Part shown: in pieces, positions 1 through 6,578 of the stretch
Numbering within the stretch: the stretch's first letter is position 1
Layout: each line of letters begins with the position of its first letter
Assembly: GCA_017610525.1 (NCBI GenBank)
Contig: JAFCBW010000040.1
Coordinates: 1-8,526 of the forward strand
Source of the DNA: Candidatus Nanohalarchaeota archaeon
GTDB lineage: Archaea; EX4484-52; B79-G9
Direction of reading: 5' to 3'
Length of the DNA: 8,526 nt
Made by a program: the position numbers and the translations under genes
The notes under the pieces: model-generated
Databases searched by the model: none
Told to the model about the DNA's origin: nothing
The model's input: the letters and a program-made list of their open reading frames with translations, nothing else

Positions 1-660
1 CACCAAAAAAAGCACCAGACCAAAAAAACACCGGCACTAACAACCAACCAAAAATACATCCTGCTAATAATCCTTGGAATGTTCATGGCATCCCTCTTCC
101 TCAGAGAAGGTTACATGAGGCAGCTCATAGTAATTTACCCTGCAATCTACCTCTTCGCAATAAAAAACACAAAAGCAAAAAACATAACAAAAGCACTCGC
201 AATCTTCACAATCTATTGCCTGGTCATAGACATATATGCATTCAGCCTCTTCAACACGCAACTCTTCGGCAGCAGCAAAGACTACCTCGAAAATACGCAA
301 GACACAAAACTCCGGCTATTTGAATACATAAACAACAACACAGGCCAAAACGACATCATCATCACAAACATCTACCCGGACATCATGAACGCAAAAGAAA
401 GCATACTAACACACAATTCAATAATAAACCCGCCAGAGAACACAAAATACCTTATCTACAACCCAAACCAGGTAAAAAAGAAAAAAGAAAAGAAAGACAT
501 AGAAAACGCTCTCAAAAAATACCACACCATCGAAAAAACATTTGAATATAAAAACATTACAGAATATTATATCTACAGGATAAACAAAACCACATGGAAC
601 AAAAAAGAGAAACCGCAACCCGCAACATCTGCCCTTTTGCTAAGCGACATCATAAAATAA
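1..660 (+). CDS. C-terminal part of a GT39/PMT-like membrane glycosyltransferase (5' truncated by window edge)
   Basis: The frame is open from base 1, so the visible 219 residues are the end of a longer protein. An internal ATG at 79 is probably not the start, because 26 residues before it are open and already enter a hydrophobic segment. Visible residues about 19-34, 40-54 and 62-80 are membrane segments. The stretch REGYMRQLIVIYPAIYLF resembles the arginine-tyrosine-proline region of the late helices in PMT/ArnT-type glycosyltransferases. After residue 90 comes a hydrophilic tail with a lysine-rich patch (about 159-165). The next gene ends in a comparable tail. Enzymes of this family transfer sugars from polyprenyl-phosphate donors on the outer membrane face. 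The catalytic N-terminal loop lies outside the window, so the family call is inference from the C-terminus and from the similar neighbour 21 nt downstream, with which it probably shares a transcript. Confidence 0.7.
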   Translation, partial: HQKKHQTKKTPALTTNQKYILLIILGMFMASLFLREGYMRQLIVIYPAIYLFAIKNTKAKNITKALAIFTIYCLVIDIYAFSLFNTQLFGSSKDYLENTQDTKLRLFEYINNNTGQNDIIITNIYPDIMNAKESILTHNSIINPPENTKYLIYNPNQVKKKKEKKDIENALKKYHTIEKTFEYKNITEYYIYRINKTTWNKKEKPQPATSALLLSDIIK

Positions 661-681
661 ACCAAACCAACGGTACCACTC

Positions 682-2427
682 ATGAAAAAAACAAAAAAAA
701 AGAATAAAAATCCAAAAACACAAACCGCCAATCACCATAAAGACAAAAAAGAAACCAGGCAAAAAGACTACATATTCTGGATACTGCTATCAATCATCAT
801 TATCTCCGGCCTGTACTTCCGCACCACAGATTATGCACAAGAAGGCCTAAAAAACGATTCACCAACATTCCTTGCAGGAGGACTCCTGTGGTTCTACCCA
901 CATAATTTCTATCCAGGCATGATGCATTACCAGCCACCGGTTGGTCATTTTCTGGCTGCCTGTGGATGCATGCTATCTGGAGAAGATTTTTCCGGCATCT
1001 CACAAGCTAATCCTTACTTCCTCCCAAACCTCCCGTATCTCATAGGAAAACAATATACCGCAGCCGAAAATTACTGTTTCCTCCCCATCTATATCGCAAG
1101 CATACTGGTATTTCTCGGATTTGCAATATTCTCGATGATGCTCTTAGGCAGAAAAGAATCACTATTTGCCATCGCATTCATCGCATATAACCCGACAATA
1201 CTTTCCATGGGCAGAAACATATTCACTTCAGTCTTCATCTGGCTATTTTCACTATACGGTCTCATACTCCTATGGAAATATTATGACTCAAAAAAAGGCA
1301 GCAGGAAAGAAACCATATACTCAGCCCTCACAGGCGCAATATTCGGCATCGCATTTGCCACACAACTCACCGCCGCCGTATTTGTCTTGTTAACAGTTTT
1401 CATACTACTCGAAAAATACAAAAACAACATGAACTTCACGAAAGGAAACGCAAAAATACCAGTGCCCATGATAAAAACATTGGCAATATTCATAACAATA
1501 TTCGCAATAGTCACAATGATACCCTACCAGATGAACCCTAAAAACCTGACAGACATTTACACCACATATAAAGCCGCATCACCCAACGACGCAAATCCAA
1601 AAATTGGTCTTGGAACCATCAACACTTTCAAAACATTCATACCTACAATGACTATAATAGACACACTACTCCTCATATACTCGATATACATACTCTACAT
1701 GCTATTCAGAAAACAAGACAAAAGCCCAAAAGAAAAATTCATATACTACACTGTCCTGCTATTCATCACAGTCACCACGTTATTCACAAACACATTAGGC
1801 GGTATCCGCGCAATACCATTTTTCTTCACAATCCCGCTACTCATCGCTCTCACATTCTCAGACAAAAAATACTCCATACTTCAGAAATTAAAAATCAAAG
1901 ACAACAAAAGAACACACATAGTCTACATAATAATAATAATCTACATATTTCTAAACATAGCCACCCTTTACCCGGCAAAGCCATACTATTTTATGAGAAC
2001 AAACAACCTGTATTGCTCAATCAGCGACTCACCTCACTGCAGCCCCATACCACATCCCTCTGACAGACAGACAACTTCAGAACTCAGAAAACTCCTGAAA
2101 GACAACGAAACATTCTACAAGCCGGAAAGATACACCGGCGAAACATACTTCTACCTGAGAAACAAAGACTACTACAACCTCTGGCTACTCGAAACCTACA
2201 TACAAAAAGAATATCAGGTAAAACCAAATCTCTACGACATCATCCGAACCTTCGACTTCGACAACCGAAAGATACAATATATTGTCCTGCGCCCGAACAC
2301 AAACAACAAAGAAGAAAAACAGATAATCGACTCACTGACACCGTTTAAGACAGTCACAATAAAGAATATACCTGTCGCATATATCTACAGCGTAGACCAA
2401 CTGCCAAACTTAGGCAAAAATAACTAA
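682..2427 (+). CDS. GT39/PMT-like polytopic glycosyltransferase
   Basis: This 581-residue protein has a lysine/asparagine-rich cytoplasmic N-terminus (1-29), then a first membrane helix (about 30-46). A long loop follows, carrying acidic residues D50 and D59 and the sequence HYQPPVGHFL (82-91). An acidic residue in the first loop followed by an HPP-like motif is typical of PMT/ArnT-type (GT-C fold) glycosyltransferases, which use dolichyl- or polyprenyl-phosphate sugars outside the membrane. Further hydrophobic segments lie near 131-154, 160-200, 211-243, 263-281, 322-342, 354-371, 376-391 and 411-430. The C-terminal 150 residues are soluble. The ATG at 682 is chosen because it follows the previous stop by 21 nt and precedes the first helix. 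I see no clear Shine-Dalgarno before it, which fits translation within an operon. Sugar and acceptor are unknown. Codons strongly prefer A or C in third position. Confidence 0.8.
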   Translation: MKKTKKKNKNPKTQTANHHKDKKETRQKDYIFWILLSIIIISGLYFRTTDYAQEGLKNDSPTFLAGGLLWFYPHNFYPGMMHYQPPVGHFLAACGCMLSGEDFSGISQANPYFLPNLPYLIGKQYTAAENYCFLPIYIASILVFLGFAIFSMMLLGRKESLFAIAFIAYNPTILSMGRNIFTSVFIWLFSLYGLILLWKYYDSKKGSRKETIYSALTGAIFGIAFATQLTAAVFVLLTVFILLEKYKNNMNFTKGNAKIPVPMIKTLAIFITIFAIVTMIPYQMNPKNLTDIYTTYKAASPNDANPKIGLGTINTFKTFIPTMTIIDTLLLIYSIYILYMLFRKQDKSPKEKFIYYTVLLFITVTTLFTNTLGGIRAIPFFFTIPLLIALTFSDKKYSILQKLKIKDNKRTHIVYIIIIIYIFLNIATLYPAKPYYFMRTNNLYCSISDSPHCSPIPHPSDRQTTSELRKLLKDNETFYKPERYTGETYFYLRNKDYYNLWLLETYIQKEYQVKPNLYDIIRTFDFDNRKIQYIVLRPNTNNKEEKQIIDSLTPFKTVTIKNIPVAYIYSVDQLPNLGKNN

Positions 2428-2465
2428 AAGAATTTAACTCCAATCAACACCCCCCTAGTCATCCA

Positions 2466-2480
2466 TACATATATTTATTA
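2466..2480 (+). promoter_or_regulatory. Candidate archaeal TATA-box promoter for the radical SAM gene
   Basis: The AT-rich stretch ACATATATTTATTA in the 124-bp gap before the radical SAM gene looks like an archaeal TATA box. It would place transcription start about 25 nt downstream, near 2495-2505, leaving a leader of about 50 nt. No distinct BRE can be asserted. The gap also separates genes of different base usage, which supports a separate transcription unit. This is motif inspection only. Confidence 0.4.
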
Positions 2481-2540
2481 AACTAACTCATCGAAGATAT
2501 TTCTTATGACACACTTCAGGGGTTGACAAAAACTGAACAT

Positions 2541-2545
2541 GGTGA
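2541..2545 (+). promoter_or_regulatory. Ribosome-binding site GGTGA for the radical SAM gene
   Basis: GGTGA ends 6 nt before the ATG at 2552 and matches the anti-Shine-Dalgarno tail typical of archaeal 16S rRNA (which pairs with GGAGGTGAT). It fixes the start at 2552. Confidence 0.7.
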
Positions 2546-2551
2546 AGTATT

Positions 2552-3919
2552 ATGAAAAAAAATGTCTTATGCATCAATCCTCCTGTGCGCGAATCAAAAA
2601 ACAGGTGCACACGGGAAGGCAGATGCAGTATCGAAGAAGATGCCTGGACAGTGACATACCCTCCTGTAACTCTCGCATCGATTGCAGGCCACATAAGGAA
2701 CAAAGGACATAAAGTAAAACTCATGGATTGCATTGGTGCCGACACATCATGGGAAGAATTCGAAAAAGAACTTGTTTCATTCAAACCGGACGTAGCCATC
2801 ATAAACACAGCAATTCCGACAATAAAAAATGACCTGTCCCTATGCGACATGATAAAAGGCCACTTTCCCAAATGCACAGTAGCAGTATATGGCACATTCC
2901 CCTCAGTTGATTCAAAACGCATAAAAAAAATCCAGCCAAACGTCGACTGGTGGATAAAAGGAGAACCGGAAACCCCTGCACTTCAGATAGTCGAAGGTAA
3001 AAAACCACCTGGCGAACTATGGATTGAACCTGACATAAACACACTTGCAATGCCGGCATACGATTTACTTCCAAAGTACATATTCCCGCTGACAAACGAA
3101 AGATGGATGTTCCTTGTTGACGGCAGAGGCTGCCCCTATCATTGCATCTACTGCGTAGAATCCTCTCTAAGCAAAGGTAACTTGAGATACAAATCAGCTG
3201 AAAAAGTAGTTTCTGAAATGGAATATCTGGTAGAAAACCAAAAAATATCATTCATCATGTTCTGGAACGACCTGTTTACTTTCGACCGGGAACGGGTAGT
3301 CAAGATATGCGAACTTATAACCAAAAAAGGATTACACAAAAAGTGCAAATGGCTCGTCACAACAAGAGTCGACACAGTAGACGAAGAACTCTTTCACATC
3401 ATGAAAAAAGCAGGCTGCAGAATAGTGGCCTTCGGTATTGAATCAGGTAACCAGAAGGTTTTAAACCGTGCAAAAAAAGGAATAACACTCAAACAGATAA
3501 AATCTGCGGTAAGTGCAGCCAAATCAGCAGGTCTGGGAACAATCGGCCACTTTATAATAGGCCTTCCAGACTCTACTCCAAAAACCGAAGAAGAGACAAT
3601 ATCCCTTTCCAAGTCCCTGGATCTTGACTTCGCACAATTCTATTGTTGCACAGCATTTCCGGGATCAGAACTTTACAAAGAGTTTATAGAAAACAAAGGG
3701 GCTTCTACTAACGACTGGAGCGACCTTCAATTTGGCTCTGCAACAATGAATTACGAAAACTTCTCAACAGAACAAATGCAGAAAATAAGAAGAAAAGCAT
3801 ACATCTCATTTTACATAAGACCGCGCATCATCAAGAGTTTCCTGTCTCTGGCATCATTCTCCGGTGCATTGCATGCTCTGCCGAAAATGATAAAATTCTC
3901 CAGATGGATACGCAGGTAA
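2552..3919 (+). CDS. Cobalamin-binding radical SAM enzyme (class B type)
   Basis: This 455-residue protein has two recognisable parts. Residues about 1-150 resemble the N-terminal B12-binding Rossmann domain of cobalamin-dependent radical SAM enzymes (YPPVTLASIAGHIRNKGHKV, then FKPDVAIINTAIPT). The classical DxHxxG cobalamin-ligand motif is not visible, which is common in this radical SAM class. Residues about 185-400 are the radical SAM core: C194, C198 and C201 form the CxxxCxxC motif for the 4Fe-4S cluster, and FGIESGNQKVLNRAKKGIT (294-312) and IIGLPDST (335-342) are characteristic later strands. The C-terminal 40 residues are basic and partly hydrophobic. Relatives methylate unactivated carbons or rearrange lipids, cofactors and glycans. 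The substrate here is unknown, and lipid or sugar modification is a guess from context. It has its own promoter candidate and RBS, and its base use is more G- and T-rich than that of its neighbours. Confidence 0.88.
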   Translation: MKKNVLCINPPVRESKNRCTREGRCSIEEDAWTVTYPPVTLASIAGHIRNKGHKVKLMDCIGADTSWEEFEKELVSFKPDVAIINTAIPTIKNDLSLCDMIKGHFPKCTVAVYGTFPSVDSKRIKKIQPNVDWWIKGEPETPALQIVEGKKPPGELWIEPDINTLAMPAYDLLPKYIFPLTNERWMFLVDGRGCPYHCIYCVESSLSKGNLRYKSAEKVVSEMEYLVENQKISFIMFWNDLFTFDRERVVKICELITKKGLHKKCKWLVTTRVDTVDEELFHIMKKAGCRIVAFGIESGNQKVLNRAKKGITLKQIKSAVSAAKSAGLGTIGHFIIGLPDSTPKTEEETISLSKSLDLDFAQFYCCTAFPGSELYKEFIENKGASTNDWSDLQFGSATMNYENFSTEQMQKIRRKAYISFYIRPRIIKSFLSLASFSGALHALPKMIKFSRWIRR

Positions 3920-4995
3920 ACAAAACAGGCCCAAATGACCGTGGTGATATCAATCTGAAACCAACAGCAGAAACACTAAAACACATACTGAAATTTTTGC
4001 TTGCCATAGCCATCTTAAGCGCAATATTCATCTACACTGGTCTCGAAAAATCCATCGCAATACTACTCAATACAAACTTAACCCTGGTCGCTGTAGCATT
4101 CATCACATTTAGTACAAGCTGGATATTCCGCGCTGCGCGCATAAACACAATATTCAACGAATACAACCTAAAAAATGTAAAAACAAAAGACATATACAAA
4201 ATCAACTTCGCCGCCAATGCCCTGAACATTATCCTGCCCCTCAAACTGGGAGACATCGGCCAGATGTATCTCTTCCACACAGAATCAAAAATTCCCCTTA
4301 AAAAGTCAGCAACAAGCGTAATATATACAAGATTATTTGACATCCTGACACTATCCATAATCGGTCTGACCTCATTCATACTCCTCCTAAACACCAAGAC
4401 AACACAAGATCTCTCAAAATACATAATAATATTAATCCTCCCGTTACTGATTATAGTCCTCACATCCTCAACCGTCCAGGCAAAATTAGCGCAATACACA
4501 GAAAAAAAGAGACCAAGACTATCGAAAATAATAAGCGCATTCACACTAAGCAGAAAATGCAGGATCACCTCTATAATATACTCAATATTGACATGGACTG
4601 CAGAAGGCGCCACAACATACATAATACTCAAAGGGCTGGGTCAAGACATCCCCATTCCACTGGTATTCTTAGGTCTTGCACTGGCAAACATGATAAAAAG
4701 CATTCCGACAACACCGGGAGGCATTGGCTTATTCGAAGGTTCCATGGCACTAATATTCATCAGTTTCGGAATCAACCAAAATATCGCAATAGTCGCTGCC
4801 ACACTGGACCATCTCGTAAAAAACATAAACACCCTGCTCTTTGGAATCCCTTCACTGATGTCATATAAATACGATATCAGCACACTCAAAAAAATGTCCA
4901 GAAACATCAAAAAAATGATATATAGCTCAGAAAAAACATCTCAGCCCCGGATTCCACTCGCAGCAAACTTAGTGACACTAGACCCAAAAGAATAA
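3904..4995 (+). CDS. LPG_synthase_TM (UPF0104/AglD C-terminal-type) flippase-like membrane protein
   Basis: This 363-residue polytopic protein belongs to the lysylphosphatidylglycerol-synthase transmembrane family. Diagnostic stretches are NALNIILPLKLGDIGQMYLF (105-124) and PTTPGGIGLFEGSMALIF (268-285), a glycine-rich re-entrant-looking segment. Membrane segments lie near 29-47, 58-78, 137-163, 172-188, 219-242, 251-266, 274-290 and 292-318. In Haloferax AglD the same domain is fused behind a GT2 glycosyltransferase, and members are often annotated as flippase-like. Here it stands alone, with a GT2 gene 290 bp downstream. The ATG at 3904 lies inside the end of the radical SAM gene, giving a 16-nt overlap in another frame. 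No Shine-Dalgarno is visible, so coupled translation is likely. A transport role for lipid-linked sugars is inference. Confidence 0.85.
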   Translation: MDTQVNKTGPNDRGDINLKPTAETLKHILKFLLAIAILSAIFIYTGLEKSIAILLNTNLTLVAVAFITFSTSWIFRAARINTIFNEYNLKNVKTKDIYKINFAANALNIILPLKLGDIGQMYLFHTESKIPLKKSATSVIYTRLFDILTLSIIGLTSFILLLNTKTTQDLSKYIIILILPLLIIVLTSSTVQAKLAQYTEKKRPRLSKIISAFTLSRKCRITSIIYSILTWTAEGATTYIILKGLGQDIPIPLVFLGLALANMIKSIPTTPGGIGLFEGSMALIFISFGINQNIAIVAATLDHLVKNINTLLFGIPSLMSYKYDISTLKKMSRNIKKMIYSSEKTSQPRIPLAANLVTLDPKE

Positions 4996-5070
4996 AAAAC
5001 AACACAATAAGCAACATATACGACCAGAAAAAAAAATCCAGCCAGAAAATAGCGAAATGTAATCACACCC

Positions 5071-5209
5071 TGTCAACAACCGCAGGTCAATAGACCAGCG
5101 GCATTTACGGTTGCATCGCTAACATGCAAGCGGAAAGCTTGAAATCAACCAATATATCCTATATTTCATGATGCTTGCATGCCCACAAATATCGCCAAAG
5201 TTGTTGACA
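5071..5209. repeat. Inverted-repeat-bounded element with nested hairpins
   Basis: TGTCAACAAC (5071-5080) and GTTGTTGACA (5200-5209) are perfect 10-nt inverted repeats closing a 139-bp interval. Inside lies hairpin CCGC-A-GGTC-AATA-GACC-A-GCGG (5080-5101), which shares base 5080 with the outer arm. Also inside are hairpin CAAGC-GGAAA-GCTTG (5127-5141) and a 9-bp long-range pair, 5123-5131 with 5173-5181. The motif ATGCAA or its complement TTGCAT occurs four times (5111, 5124, 5175, 5209), allowing alternative folds. No flanking target duplication is visible. It could be a structured RNA, the leader of the GT2 gene at 5286, or a miniature inverted-repeat element. No known family is recognised. 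Confidence 0.5.
5151..5166 (+). promoter_or_regulatory. Weak TATA-like stretch upstream of the GT2 gene
   Basis: AATATATCCTATATTT is the most TATA-like sequence in the gap before the GT2 gene at 5286. If used, transcription would start near 5180-5190 and the leader would include the 5209-5260 hairpin. It lies in an AT-rich region, so chance is a serious alternative. Confidence 0.25.
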
Positions 5210-5260
5210 TGCAAAGATTCCGCATGCTACTACTAAATAGAGTAGCGGAATCTTAAGCAT
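5209..5260 (+). repeat. Long imperfect stem-loop in the GT2 leader
   Basis: The arm AAGATTCCGC-ATGC-TACT (5214-5231) pairs with AGTAGCGGAATCTT (5241-5254), 14 bp with one 4-nt bulge and a 9-nt loop. ATGC (5209-5212) with GCAT (5257-5260) extends the stem across a small internal loop. It ends 25 nt before the GT2 start at 5286, leaving the RBS free. It could be a leader element or a terminator of upstream transcription, although no oligo-T run follows it. Confidence 0.55.
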
Positions 5261-5275
5261 ATAAAAAATCAAGCC

Positions 5276-5279
5276 GTGA
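5276..5279 (+). promoter_or_regulatory. Ribosome-binding site GTGA for the GT2 gene
   Basis: GTGA ends 6 nt before the ATG at 5286, the same archaeal-type signal seen at 2541, 6571 and 7743. Confidence 0.55.
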
Positions 5280-5285
5280 CCCGAC

Positions 5286-5969
5286 ATGAAACTCACAATA
5301 ATAATCCCCACGATCAACGAAGAAAAAGCCATAGGAAAAGTAATAAAAGAGATACCTCTGGAAACCCTCAAAAAAAACAACTGCGACACAGAAATACTAA
5401 TAATAGACGGCGCATCCACAGACAACACACAAGACATCGCAAGAGCGCATGGAGCAAAAGTCATCACAGAAACTCGCAAAGGCTACGGCCGCGCATACAA
5501 AACAGGCTTCAAACAAGCCACAGGAGACATAATTGCCACCGCCGACGGCGACTACACATATCCCATGAAAATCATTCCTGACCTCATCGAAACCCTCGAA
5601 AAAGAAAACCTCGACTTCATCACAACAAATAGGTTCAAATACTGTGACAAAAAATCATTCCGCACACTTCACATAATAGGAAACCACACATTGACCATCG
5701 CAACACGACTCCTCTTCCACGCAAAACTAAAAGACTCACAAAGCGGCATGTGGGTTTTCAGAAAAAAAATACTAAAAAACATCACATTAACATCGGACGG
5801 CATGCCATTCAGCGAAGAGATAAAAATCGAAGCATACAGAAAAGGACTCAAATGTAAAGAAATTCCAATAAAATACCGGACACGCATCGGCGAAGTAAAA
5901 TTGAACAGCTTCAAAGACGGCATAAAAAACCTCCTATTTCTCATCACAAAAAAAGTGAAAGCAAATTAA
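5286..5969 (+). CDS. GT2 family polyprenyl-phosphate glycosyltransferase (DPM1/DPG-synthase-like)
   Basis: This 227-residue protein is a GT-A-fold family 2 glycosyltransferase. Residues IIIPTINEE (5-13) and IIDGASTDNT (39-48) form the nucleotide-sugar-binding start. TADGDYTYP (85-93) holds the D87-G88-D89 metal-binding DxD motif. KDSQSGMWVFRK (149-160), SEEIKIEAYRKG (176-187) and EIPIKYRTRIGEVKLNSF (192-209) match the later conserved blocks of dolichyl-phosphate mannose/glucose synthases. There is no C-terminal membrane segment, so it would be a soluble or membrane-associated enzyme facing the cytoplasm and making a polyprenyl-phosphate-linked sugar. The ATG directly before the family's first strand and the GTGA upstream fix the start. 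The donor sugar cannot be told from sequence. It follows an LPG_synthase_TM gene, the same order as the second pair downstream. Confidence 0.88.
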   Translation: MKLTIIIPTINEEKAIGKVIKEIPLETLKKNNCDTEILIIDGASTDNTQDIARAHGAKVITETRKGYGRAYKTGFKQATGDIIATADGDYTYPMKIIPDLIETLEKENLDFITTNRFKYCDKKSFRTLHIIGNHTLTIATRLLFHAKLKDSQSGMWVFRKKILKNITLTSDGMPFSEEIKIEAYRKGLKCKEIPIKYRTRIGEVKLNSFKDGIKNLLFLITKKVKAN

Positions 5970-6170
5970 GAGCCCAAAGCAGGCATAAATTGATAACTGT
6001 AAACAAGATTGACTATCTACCAATATCAAAAATCAACGCAAATCAATATCTCAAGATATGATTATTGGTCAAAAGAAAAGACATGGCACGTTCTGTTTGA
6101 GCACAACAAAAGTGAGAAATAAAAGGTTTAAAGTGTAAAAATTACCGGAAGAGTGGGGTATTATCACCGA

Positions 6171-6206
6171 CAATTTATGGAAAAATTGAACCTAGGCAGA
6201 TTGCCT
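6171..6206 (+). repeat. Two adjacent short stem-loops
   Basis: CAATTT (6171-6176) pairs with AAATTG (6183-6188) across a 6-nt loop. Immediately after, AGGCA (6194-6198) pairs with TGCCT (6202-6206) across a 3-nt loop. The stems are short and the first is all weak pairs except the closing C-G, so chance is possible. Confidence 0.3.
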
Positions 6207-6315
6207 GCAAATATAACATCCCAAACAAAAAACAACCACACATAGAATTTAACAAAACAATTGTAACCTACTCAAAGCAAACCATTTGCCCTTTGCGCAC
6301 TCAAACTAAACAGGC

Positions 6316-6470
6316 AAGCGACCTAAACCATACTACAGAACAATGCATGTGTACGCTTGAGCAAAGCGAACAAGTAACCGAAACCACTAAAACAAAAAAA
6401 GTCAGTGCCCAAGCAAAGCGCCAGTGACATAAAGCGCACCTGAACAGAACAAATAAGTGACCTAAACCAC
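6316..6470 (+). repeat. Four degenerate copies of a 16-nt motif
   Basis: Copies start at 6316 (AAGCGACCTAAACCAT), 6372 (AAGTAACCGAAACCAC), 6422 (CAGTGACATAAAGCGC) and 6455 (AAGTGACCTAAACCAC). The second and fourth agree at 14 of 16 positions; the third is the most diverged. Copies two and three are each preceded by GCAAAGCG (6361-6368 and 6413-6420), and CAGAACAA occurs near the first and fourth. Spacing is irregular (56, 50 and 33 nt), so this is not a CRISPR array. They could be protein-binding sites, repeated RNA elements or remnants of a duplicated sequence. Confidence 0.5.
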
Positions 6471-6485
6471 AGGTTTATGGTCGCT
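6456..6485 (+). repeat. Stem-loop overlapping the twin-hairpin element
   Basis: AGTGACCTAAACC (6456-6468) pairs with GGTTTATGGTCGCT (6472-6485), 13 pairs with one bulged T (6478), one G-T wobble and a 3-nt loop. Its 3' arm shares TCGCT (6481-6485) with the outer stem of the first twin hairpin, so the two structures exclude each other in part. Confidence 0.55.
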
Positions 6486-6558
6486 ATGATAGTCAACCTT
6501 TCTGAAGGTTGAAGCGAAGCTTTACGATCGCTCTAATCGCCAGCCTTTTACAAGGCTG
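6481..6558 (+). ncRNA. Tandem twin hairpins with a compensatory change (candidate leader RNA)
   Basis: Hairpin A is CAACCTT-TCTG-AAGGTTG (6494-6511), enclosed by TCGCT/AGCGA (6481-6485 with 6513-6517). Hairpin B is CAGCCTT-TTAC-AAGGCTG (6541-6558), also preceded by TCGCT (6528-6532). The two units line up as a diverged direct repeat 47 nt apart. The only stem difference is A6496-T6509 against G6543-C6556, a compensatory pair change that suggests selection on the fold. Hairpin B ends 13 nt before the RBS of the LPG_synthase_TM gene. Known RNA families are not recognised, and whether it is transcribed is unknown. Confidence 0.5.
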
Positions 6559-6570
6559 AATTGCAACAAA

Positions 6571-6575
6571 GTGAT
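6571..6575 (+). promoter_or_regulatory. Ribosome-binding site GTGAT deciding the start at 6579
   Basis: GTGAT ends 3 nt before the ATG at 6579 (GTGA ends 4 nt before). This favours 6579 over an in-frame TTG at 6561, which would have its signal inside the coding region and would begin within 3 nt of hairpin B. Confidence 0.55.
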
Positions 6576-6578
6576 ATA

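Larger units (their letters stand above)
5970..6578. other. 609-bp gap without a convincing gene; repeats and stem-loops
   Basis: I find no protein or tRNA gene here. A frame on the + strand stays open from about 6116 to 6424, but it has no early start codon or recognisable domain, and the strand is T-poor so stops are rare. A 26-codon ATG ORF at 6058-6138 is likewise unsupported. The gap does hold several inverted repeats, listed separately where strong. Others are ACCAATA/TATTGGT (6019-6025 with 6063-6069), enclosing ATATC-TCAA-GATAT, and a 9-bp stem with a 2-nt bulge at 6273-6295. A TTTAAA box near 6127-6132 could be a promoter for a leader or small RNA, but this is weak. Confidence 0.6.

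Noticed and set aside
2515..2537. TTCAG/CTGAA inverted repeat in the radical SAM leader
   Set aside because: Only 5 bp with a 13-nt loop; expected by chance.
2523..2553. Bacterial sigma70-like promoter (TTGACA with a TATTAT-like box)
   Set aside because: The -10 box would overlap the start codon at 2552, and other signals point to archaeal expression.
2488..4910. Long minus-strand ORFs opposite the radical SAM and membrane genes
   Set aside because: They are shadows of well-supported + strand genes with hydrophobic or low-complexity antisense products and no recognisable domains.
5629..5640. GGTTCAAAT, like a tRNA T-loop
   Set aside because: It lies inside the conserved GT2 coding region and no acceptor or anticodon stems surround it.
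6058..6138. 26-codon basic ORF (MIIGQKKRHG...)
   Set aside because: Very short, no RBS, no recognised family.
6116..6424. About 100-codon open frame on the + strand in the large gap
   Set aside because: It has no early start codon, no recognisable domain and overlaps repeats; low T content makes stop-free frames likely by chance.
6316..6470. CRISPR-like array
   Set aside because: Copies are diverged, spacing is irregular (56, 50, 33 nt) and no cas genes are nearby.
6561..6578. TTG start six codons upstream for the second LPG_synthase_TM gene
   Set aside because: An ATG at 6579 with GTGAT just upstream is the better start; the TTG lies 3 nt after a hairpin with no RBS.
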